Source: Rhodospirillales bacterium
GTDB lineage: Bacteria; Pseudomonadota; Alphaproteobacteria; Rhodospirillales; Casp-alpha2
DNA: 7,805 nt
Assembly: GCA_018664265.1 (NCBI GenBank)
Contig: JABJOR010000368.1
Span: 1-7,805, forward strand
Direction of reading: 5' to 3'
In this document: piece by piece, positions 1 through 4,375 of the stretch
Numbering within the stretch: position 1 is the stretch's first letter
Layout: every line of letters begins with the position of its first letter
Position numbers and translations under genes: made by a program
Notes under the pieces: model-generated
Seen by the model: only the letters and a program-made list of their open reading frames with translations
Told to the model about the DNA's origin: nothing
Database searches by the model: none

Positions 1-192
1 GTTGATATGTCACCCGTAAAATTTGCTAAATTCAGAGATACAATCGAAAGTAGCCACACGACGATTGGCGCGTTACTGTGTTCAATGGCCGTGAAAATGG
101 ATCATTGGTCCAAGCAATTTCCAAACCCCGAATATGGCGGACCAATACAAAGAGCCGACTTTATTATCAACGATATGGCTCAGGGCTGGTAA
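1..192 (+). CDS. 3' end of an unidentified gene (C-terminal 63 residues)
   Basis: Frame 1 is open from the first base of the window to a TAA at 190-192, so this is probably the tail of a longer gene that begins upstream. The first ATG (7-9) has no visible ribosome-binding site in the few bases before it and need not be the start. The visible peptide is soluble and mixed in character: a Lys/Arg-containing helix-like start, a small hydrophobic patch (IGALLCSMAV), and a Trp/Pro/Gly-rich stretch (HWSKQFPNPEYGGP) before an end in AQGW. I recognise no domain and assign no function. Its TAA directly abuts the stop codon of the convergent phosphoribulokinase gene, which fits a real coding end. It could also be a chance open frame, because only 63 codons are visible. 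Confidence 0.55.
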   Translation, partial: VDMSPVKFAKFRDTIESSHTTIGALLCSMAVKMDHWSKQFPNPEYGGPIQRADFIINDMAQGW

Positions 193-1131
193 CTATATAG
201 CGTGATGGCCTAGAGCAGCCTTGACCATGTGGAACGTTATCAACAATTGAGATAGCGCCAGGGTGTGGCTTAATTCCACAATATTGCCTTCTTCAAATTG
301 ACCGATGTTATCACGCATGTGCTGGGCTTCCGGGATCAGATCCCATAATAAATCCTCCATCCTCTGGGCGCGCCTCAAATCGATAGAACCATTAATAGCC
401 AGTACATCAACAGGTTTTCCGTCTGTATCGCGTGAAAGCTCCAGTTTAATGCCAGCTTTGGCCCCGGCCTCAATTATTGTTGACAGATCGGGGTGTGGTA
501 ATGTTGGGCGCAATGTATGAATAACGTTCAGCCCTGCCCCTGTTTCTTCCGTATTGGTATCTGGAGGAAAAAAACGCACGACCATATCAGCGAAAGTTCG
601 TTGTGGGTGAATATGTTTCTCGCTGACAGCTTCACGATGTTCCAGAATTTTCATAACTGTATCAATTTCATACCCGCGCGCCAGGGTATCACGTTGAATT
701 TTCCAACGTACCCTAAGATTTTCCATTGGTTCCAGATAAACTTTAACATCGTAACAATCACGCATGGTTCGTGTTGAATACCCAAGCAGACCCTCAAGAA
801 TAATGTATTCGCGCGGCTCAATGTATTCAGCGGGGCCAAGCGTTCCATCATCGTGGTTATAGACGGGTTTTAAAATGGGTTTGCCCTGACGTAATAACTG
901 AATATGTTGCTCAAGAATATCAATATGATTGGCATCAGGGTCCAGAGCCGTAATATTTTTAGCATCTCGTTCTTTACGGGTGTATTTATGGTAATCATCC
1001 GTGCAGATGGTGACAACTCGTTCTTCCCCAAGAATATTGGCAATTCCCCGGGCAAATGTTGTTTTACCGGCGGCAGAATCTCCAATAATACCCAGTATAA
1101 TGGGGCGATCATTCAGTCTGTTTAAAGGCAT
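193..1131 (-). CDS. prk: phosphoribulokinase (class II-like)
   Basis: This enzyme phosphorylates ribulose 5-phosphate with ATP to give ribulose 1,5-bisphosphate, the RuBisCO substrate, in the cytoplasm. The 312-residue product has a Walker A loop at residues 17-24 (GDSAAGKT), the TDDYHK motif near 44-49, which matches the catalytic region of plant and cyanobacterial PRK, and YIILEGLLGY near 108-117, a Walker B-like segment. The C-terminal half (LRPTLPHPDL, then a ..LALSQLLI.. helix) resembles the longer bacterial PRKs rather than the roughly 290-residue octameric proteobacterial type, whose loop reads GSSGAGTT. The P-loop cysteine used for thioredoxin control in chloroplast PRK is Ala21 here; Cys43 matches the other redox cysteine but has no partner. 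The ATG lies inside the end of the glpX gene (10-nt overlap), which suggests translational coupling. The enzyme call is firm and the subclass call is by eye. Confidence 0.93.
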   Translation of the reverse strand: MPLNRLNDRPIILGIIGDSAAGKTTFARGIANILGEERVVTICTDDYHKYTRKERDAKNITALDPDANHIDILEQHIQLLRQGKPILKPVYNHDDGTLGPAEYIEPREYIILEGLLGYSTRTMRDCYDVKVYLEPMENLRVRWKIQRDTLARGYEIDTVMKILEHREAVSEKHIHPQRTFADMVVRFFPPDTNTEETGAGLNVIHTLRPTLPHPDLSTIIEAGAKAGIKLELSRDTDGKPVDVLAINGSIDLRRAQRMEDLLWDLIPEAQHMRDNIGQFEEGNIVELSHTLALSQLLITFHMVKAALGHHAI

Positions 1132-2126
1132 GGCTCAATCTCGGATAGTCTGTGGTAACTTGTCAAAATACTGTACTCGCCCGTTTCACCGGATATCAGC
1201 AAGGATTCCATACGCTCATAGTCAGGGGATCGTACAATCCCGTCGAATAATAGACCTGTGGTGATTCCTGTTGCTGCAAAATATACATTGCGTGATGAGA
1301 CCAGGTTATCGAGCGTCATCCATCTATCAGTCGAAAGTTCCGCTTCACGGACCGCGATGTGTTCACTGGGAAGCTGAGGGTCGAACCGGGTCAAGAATTC
1401 CCCTCCCAAGGCACGAATTGCACAGGCAGATATAATGCCTTCCGGCGTTCCGCCTGTTCCCATCAAGGCATCGATTCCGCTATCGACCCTGGATGCCATA
1501 ATGGCACCGGCAATATCGCCTGCTGGATATAAAGCGACCCGCGCACCACACCGTTGGATGTTTTCGATCAAACGACGGTGACGCGGTTTTTCAACAACGA
1601 AGATGATGAGATCAGATATACTCTTGCCAGTTTCTCTGGCGATGATTGCAAGTTTATCCTCAAGCGGAGATTCAGGATCGATCTTGCCCCGGACAGCAGG
1701 TGGACCGACAAATTTTTCCATATAAAAAGCCGGGCCAGTGTTCATAATCGTTCCTTTAGGGGCAAGCGCAATAACCGCCATGGCATTTGTCATGCCACGC
1801 ATCAGAAAACTTGTCCCTTCGACTGGATCAACAGCAATATCAAATTCAAGCTTCGCGTTACTATCACCAACAATCTCACCGTTTGTAAAAGCTGCACGTT
1901 GATCCGCTGCATCGCTTCCATCGCCAATGACTATCTGACCCTTGATCGGGATTGCCGAAAACGCATTGCGCATGGCACTGACCGCTGCTTCATTGATCTG
2001 GCGTGCTTCACCACGACCAATCCATTCATTTGCAGCACGTGCAGCGGCTTCTGTAACCTCGCGCAGGGCGAACTTGAGGTATTGCGGTGCTTTACCACTA
2101 TGAAAATTATTTGCAGGAGTATTCAT
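1122..2126 (-). CDS. glpX: class II fructose-1,6-bisphosphatase, GlpX family (possible FBPase/SBPase)
   Basis: The product is a 334-residue member of the GlpX family, which removes the 1-phosphate from fructose 1,6-bisphosphate; cyanobacterial members also act on sedoheptulose 1,7-bisphosphate. Diagnostic segments are VTEAAA..A..WIGRGE (24-40), the metal and substrate motif DIAVDPVEGTS (96-106), EKPRHRRLI (179-187) and GTGGTPEGIISA (223-234). Aligned by eye to E. coli GlpX, Asp85, Glu88, Thr90 and Glu213 are kept as Asp100, Glu103, Thr105 and Glu229. The ligands equivalent to Asp33 and Glu57 are Asn45 and Asp69, and Asp186 is replaced by Ala202. Thus it is a divergent GlpX. The ATG follows the regulator's TGA by 1 nt and the 3' end overlaps prk, so all three are probably one transcript. 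Its place beside prk argues for a Calvin-cycle rather than a gluconeogenic role. Confidence 0.9.
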   Translation of the reverse strand: MNTPANNFHSGKAPQYLKFALREVTEAAARAANEWIGRGEARQINEAAVSAMRNAFSAIPIKGQIVIGDGSDAADQRAAFTNGEIVGDSNAKLEFDIAVDPVEGTSFLMRGMTNAMAVIALAPKGTIMNTGPAFYMEKFVGPPAVRGKIDPESPLEDKLAIIARETGKSISDLIIFVVEKPRHRRLIENIQRCGARVALYPAGDIAGAIMASRVDSGIDALMGTGGTPEGIISACAIRALGGEFLTRFDPQLPSEHIAVREAELSTDRWMTLDNLVSSRNVYFAATGITTGLLFDGIVRSPDYERMESLLISGETGEYSILTSYHRLSEIEPCL

Positions 2127-2127
2127 G

Positions 2128-2742
2128 TCAGCTCATATCACCATCAGCAAGATATCGGGCAACAGCCTGTGCTCGATTATTAACATTGAGTTTTTCATAA
2201 AGATTTTTAAGGTGAAACTTGACCGTGTTTAAGGAGATTCCGAATTGTGCGGCTATTTGCGAATTGGTCCGTCCATCGGCAAGCGAAGCAAGCAAATCCT
2301 GTTCGCGTGGGGTCAAGCTATCAAGTGCATTATTGGAAGGAGCATCAATATTCATGAAAGGAAAGACCATACGTCCTTCAGCAACGGAGACGACTGTATC
2401 AACGAGTAATTCAGGCGTGTCCTGTTTAGAACAAAACCCTGCTCCGCCCAGTTGCAGAACTTGTCGCGCAATCCCCGGTTTGCTGCTGCCAGTGTGAACG
2501 ACGATACGCGGAGCATCCGGCAATCCTTTTAAAGCGTTCAGAACATCACGCCCGCTCATATAGGGCATTTCCCAACCAATGACGGCAACATCGAATGTCA
2601 GTCGTTCATGAGCTTCCATGAAGCGCTCTCCATCAGCTGCAGTAGCAATGATAGAAAAGCGTGGGTCATCACCAAAAATTTTGGTCAACCCGGCCAACAC
2701 CAATGGGCTTTTATCAACCAAAACAATATCAATGTGGGACAT
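2128..2742 (-). CDS. LuxR/NarL-type response regulator with aspartate-less receiver
   Basis: The product has 204 residues: an N-terminal receiver domain (about 1-120) and a C-terminal LuxR-type helix-turn-helix (about 143-200; LTPREQDLLASLADG, then ISLNTVKFHLKNLYEKL). In the receiver, Asp10, the conserved Thr84 and Lys106 are present. The residue at the phosphoacceptor position is Gly56 (DVAVIGWEMP, where DxxxxDxxMP is usual), and the second acidic residue is Lys11. Ordinary Asp phosphorylation is therefore unlikely; the domain may respond to a ligand, a partner or protein level instead. The start is supported by AAGAGGA about 5 nt before the ATG. It is the first gene of a tight operon with glpX and prk (1-nt gap to glpX), so it is likely a local transcriptional regulator of carbon-fixation genes. 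This differs from the usual LysR-type CbbR. No sensor kinase gene is adjacent. Confidence 0.9.
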   Translation of the reverse strand: MSHIDIVLVDKSPLVLAGLTKIFGDDPRFSIIATAADGERFMEAHERLTFDVAVIGWEMPYMSGRDVLNALKGLPDAPRIVVHTGSSKPGIARQVLQLGGAGFCSKQDTPELLVDTVVSVAEGRMVFPFMNIDAPSNNALDSLTPREQDLLASLADGRTNSQIAAQFGISLNTVKFHLKNLYEKLNVNNRAQAVARYLADGDMS

Positions 2743-2809
2743 CAGATCCTCTTGAAAATTAAGGCAAATTCAATTATTACCACCTGTTTGGGTAGGCAGC
2801 TGCATTATC

Positions 2810-2837
2810 ATTATCTTATAGGTGTGGGTTTTGCAAA
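2810..2837 (-). promoter_or_regulatory. weak candidate promoter for the regulator-glpX-prk operon
   Basis: On the minus strand TTTGCA (2837-2832) is followed after 16 nt by GATAAT (2815-2810), a moderate sigma-70-like pair that would give a 5' leader of roughly 60 nt. A second GATAAT lies immediately downstream (2809-2804). The region is AT-rich, so chance matches are common; an activator-dependent promoter elsewhere in the gap is equally possible. Confidence 0.25.
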
Positions 2838-2932
2838 TAAAAATGAAGTAACTTAGTAGTTTCAATCGCTTATATGTCTCTACACTACCTACCCGTGTGA
2901 TTTTGAAAAATAAAATTAATTTTTTATTGAAC

Positions 2933-2948
2933 AGTGATCCAGATCACA
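2933..2948. promoter_or_regulatory. CRP/FNR-family binding site (near-ideal CRP palindrome)
   Basis: The sequence AGTGATCCAGATCACA contains a perfect 6-bp inverted repeat, GTGATC/GATCAC, around a 2-nt centre. It matches 14 of 16 positions of the symmetrical CRP site TGTGATCTAGATCACA. Its GTGAT-N4-ATCAC layout is also shared with FNR-family sites, which prefer TTGAT-N4-ATCAA. The centre (2940.5) is about 46 bp before the inferred start of the downstream plus-strand promoter, near the class II activator position. Which family member binds cannot be read from the site. Confidence 0.6.
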
Positions 2949-2951
2949 GTT

Positions 2952-2980
2952 TTGATAAAGTTAACATAGTATGTTATAGT
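2952..2980 (+). promoter_or_regulatory. strong sigma-70-type promoter with extended -10
   Basis: TTGATA (2952-2957) and TATAGT (2975-2980) are separated by exactly 17 nt, and TGT (2972-2974) just before the -10 gives the extended -10 motif TGn. Each hexamer matches consensus at five of six positions. The expected start is near 2986-2987. It points right, towards the terminator at 3020-3048 and antisense to the neighbouring minus-strand genes, so it does not serve any annotated protein gene. Confidence 0.65.
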
Positions 2981-2986
2981 TTCTTT

Positions 2987-3048
2987 AGATTAGATTCTTA
3001 TTTCTCCCTGTTAAACTTCGCCGGGCAGCTTGTCCCGGCATTTTTTTT
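2987..3048 (+). ncRNA. candidate small RNA, about 62 nt
   Basis: A strong promoter ends at 2980 and an intrinsic terminator ends at 3048, with no ribosome-binding site or open frame between them, so a short non-coding transcript is predicted. The first 33 nt are pyrimidine-rich and appear unstructured, with the segment TTTCTCCCTG (3001-3010) complementary to purine-rich Shine-Dalgarno sequences. The 3' part is the terminator hairpin with an eight-U tail, a layout typical of Hfq-dependent small RNAs. The upstream CRP/FNR-like palindrome suggests control by carbon or oxygen status. The final two bases overlap the stop codon of the convergent DUF445 gene. I do not recognise it as a named RNA family. 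The start is inferred from promoter spacing. Confidence 0.5.
3020..3048 (+). terminator. rho-independent terminator, plus strand
   Basis: GCCGGG (3020-3025) pairs with CCCGGC (3034-3039) around an 8-nt loop, followed by one A and eight T residues (3041-3048). Read on the minus strand the hairpin is followed by GAAGTTTAAC, a poor U-tract, so the terminator works mainly for plus-strand transcription and not for the DUF445 mRNA. Confidence 0.8.
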
Positions 3049-3730
3049 AGTAGCCTGCTGCGTTAACCAGCAATCCAATGCTGCCACCAAAAACCCCCCC
3101 CCAAACAACCAACCAACCCAAATGCTTTCGGATCATATTTTGAACGATGTTTTTAACGTTTTCTGGTGTCAGTTCCTCAAGCCTGGTGTCGATAATGTGC
3201 TCAACCTTTGAAACCAGCGTGCTTGTTATATCTCGTGCAGTATCTTCACTCATGTTTTCATCTGCCAGTTCGGCGATGATATCTTTAAGTTTCTGTGTAA
3301 CCGGATCACGTAATGGTTCCAGAGCCTTTTTGCCTCCGACCATGGACAACATCCCTCCCAATTGACTGTCAGCGATCGCATCTGTCAGACCGGAAAACAC
3401 TCGATCAAAGTCAACTTTATCAACAATACCTGACGCAGCACTATCACTGTTTTGCAGGAAAAACCGTTCAATATGCTCATGGGAAAAGAACTCTTCTACA
3501 ATAAGAGTCTTTATGCCGGCTTTGAAATCTTCAAACCGGTTTGGAATGACACCAGAGCCATACAACAAGGGGACCTTTTCAAAGAGCATATGGATTGCCA
3601 GCCAGTTGGTTACACCACCTGATAATGCAAAAATTCCGATCATGAAGATCAGGTCATTCTGCGCAGGAGCAAAATATCCGACGACAGTGATTAACAGTGC
3701 AATAAGGTTGGTTAGCATTGATTTATTCAT
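3047..3730 (-). CDS. DUF445 family membrane protein
   Basis: The 227-residue product has a hydrophobic N-terminal segment (about 5-21), a second one (about 27-46), a long soluble helical middle, and a C-terminal hydrophobic segment (about 206-224). The signature SGGVTNWLAIHMLFEK (37-52) followed by PLLYGSGVIPNRF is typical of the DUF445 family, whose biochemical role is unknown to me; members sit in the inner membrane. A GGCGGGG stretch lies about 6 nt before the ATG. No terminator suited to it follows, so its mRNA may run on towards the regulator-glpX-prk operon. A run of nine G on the coding strand lies near the C-terminus (see 3094-3102). Upstream is the tRNA-His gene, 131 bp away, with no clear terminator between them. 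Confidence 0.85.
   Translation of the reverse strand: MNKSMLTNLIALLITVVGYFAPAQNDLIFMIGIFALSGGVTNWLAIHMLFEKVPLLYGSGVIPNRFEDFKAGIKTLIVEEFFSHEHIERFFLQNSDSAASGIVDKVDFDRVFSGLTDAIADSQLGGMLSMVGGKKALEPLRDPVTQKLKDIIAELADENMSEDTARDITSTLVSKVEHIIDTRLEELTPENVKNIVQNMIRKHLGWLVVWGGVFGGSIGLLVNAAGY
3094..3102. repeat. C9/G9 homopolymer inside the DUF445 gene
   Basis: Nine consecutive C on the plus strand (nine G in the coding sense) encode the WGGV part of the last membrane segment. Such tracts are prone to slippage. The frame as given yields a sensible hydrophobic C-terminus, so the gene is intact here. Confidence 0.85.
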
Positions 3731-3861
3731 AGAGTGCCCCGCCTTGAATGTTCAGGAGTCGAGTGTATGTGTCGTACCCTGCTCACATAGTTTAATGCAA
3801 AACGGGCTACAATTACTTATCGTAGTTAAGCTGATTATGAAATCAATGATTTAAGGGGAAA

Positions 3862-3938
3862 TGGGGTGACTGACGGGACTCGAACCCGCGACAACCGGCA
3901 CCACAAGCCGGGGCTCTACCAACTGAGCTACAATCACC
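3862..3938 (-). tRNA. tRNA-His (anticodon GTG)
   Basis: The minus strand folds as a 77-nt tRNA. The acceptor stem is GTGATTG with CAGTCAC, the D arm contains AGCTCAGTTGGTAGAGC, the anticodon stem is CCGGC/GCCGG with loop TTGTGGT (anticodon GTG at 3904-3902), and the T arm is CGGGTTCGAGTCCCG. It has the His-specific extra G at -1 (3938) opposite discriminator C73 (3865), the identity pair for histidyl-tRNA synthetase. CCA is encoded (3864-3862). It closely resembles E. coli tRNA-His. Confidence 0.97.
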
Positions 3939-3964
3939 ATACTGAACTTGCGAACAGTGCGACT

Positions 3965-3993
3965 TCTTTAGACGCTCCATCAGAGCAGGTCAA
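3965..3993 (-). promoter_or_regulatory. candidate promoter of tRNA-His
   Basis: On the minus strand TTGACC (3993-3988) stands 17 nt before TAAAGA (3970-3965), about 27 nt ahead of the mature tRNA 5' end. The -35 is strong and the -10 weak, a pattern seen at stable-RNA promoters of Alphaproteobacteria. The -35 overlaps one arm of the inverted repeat AGAGCAG (3982-3988) / CTGCTCT (4003-4009). Confidence 0.5.
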
Positions 3994-4014
3994 GTCTGTG
4001 ATCTGCTCTTGATC

Positions 4015-4048
4015 AAAAAAAACCGGCTACCCCGTTAGGGACAGCCGG
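4015..4048 (-). terminator. rho-independent terminator of the amt operon
   Basis: On the minus strand CCGGCT (4048-4043) pairs with AGCCGG (4028-4023), with a further CCC/GGG pairing inside, and eight T follow (4022-4015). It lies 46 bp beyond the stop of the small membrane protein gene, closing the amt transcript before the tRNA gene. On the plus strand there is only a weaker T5 after a 4-nt gap. Confidence 0.85.
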
Positions 4049-4093
4049 AATTCTTTTTATAATGACGAAAAACGCGTCATCAAAATTAAAAGC

Positions 4094-4357
4094 TTAGTAT
4101 CCTTCAGCGTGAGCCTTTGCGACTTCACTGATTGATTCAGCATTTGCCAGATGCCTTGCGGCATTCAGTTTATCTTTATCCTGATACATTGCATCTTCTT
4201 CTGCAATCAGCTTATTTTCCATTTTTATCTGAATAAGGTGCCAGATGATCCAGCTTGCAATTGCTGCAATAGCCAGAATCATTTCTGTTCCAACGAAAGG
4301 ATATATTTCGCTTACTTCAGCTAAGTTTTGGTTCCAGGTAGTTAATCCTGTAGACAT
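4094..4357 (-). CDS. small single-pass membrane protein downstream of amt
   Basis: This 87-residue protein has one membrane segment at about residues 22-43 (VGTEMILAIAAIASWIIWHL), followed by IKMENK and a charged, probably helical tail of about 40 residues (KLNAARHLANAESISEVAKA). The positive residues just after the segment suggest that the tail is cytoplasmic. AAAGGAGAA lies about 7 nt before the ATG, a strong ribosome-binding site. It starts 18 bp after the amt stop codon and shares the operon terminator, so it is cotranscribed with amt. I do not recognise the family. The position would suit a partner or regulator of the transporter, taking the place where glnK often sits, but it is not a PII protein. 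The coding call rests on the ribosome-binding site, composition and operon position. Confidence 0.8.
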   Translation of the reverse strand: MSTGLTTWNQNLAEVSEIYPFVGTEMILAIAAIASWIIWHLIQIKMENKLIAEEDAMYQDKDKLNAARHLANAESISEVAKAHAEGY

Positions 4358-4375
4358 AAGATGTTCTCCTTTCTA

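Larger units (their letters stand above)
2743..3046. other. intergenic regulatory region upstream of the prk operon
   Basis: This 304-base AT-rich gap lies between the regulator start and the end of the DUF445 gene and holds no credible protein gene. It contains the leader of the minus-strand operon and a CRP-like palindrome followed by a plus-strand promoter and terminator (listed separately). It also has an 8-bp palindrome GCAGCTGC (2797-2804) and a distant inverted pair GGGTAGG (2790-2796) / CCTACCC (2888-2894). The inverted pair could be operator half-sites for the adjacent LuxR-type regulator, but that is only a guess. Confidence 0.6.

Noticed and set aside
1554..2183. 209-codon plus-strand open frame antisense to glpX
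   Set aside because: It mirrors a well-supported GlpX gene, shows no recognisable domain, is rich in Cys, Ile, Arg and Thr as shadow frames are, and has no ribosome-binding site.
2897..3211. 104-codon plus-strand open frame through the intergenic region
   Set aside because: It runs across the small RNA promoter and terminator and into the DUF445 gene on the other strand, with no ribosome-binding site and a Pro/Asn low-complexity end.
3840..3852. 13-bp AT-rich palindrome AAATCAATGATTT just downstream of tRNA-His
   Set aside because: The stem is too AT-rich and lacks a U-tract, so it is not a terminator. There is also no integrase gene or repeat of the tRNA 3' end to suggest an attachment site.
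3982..4009. Inverted repeat AGAGCAG / CTGCTCT between the amt terminator and tRNA-His
   Set aside because: It is not followed by a T-run in either direction and overlaps the tRNA promoter -35. It may be an operator, but nothing supports a specific role.
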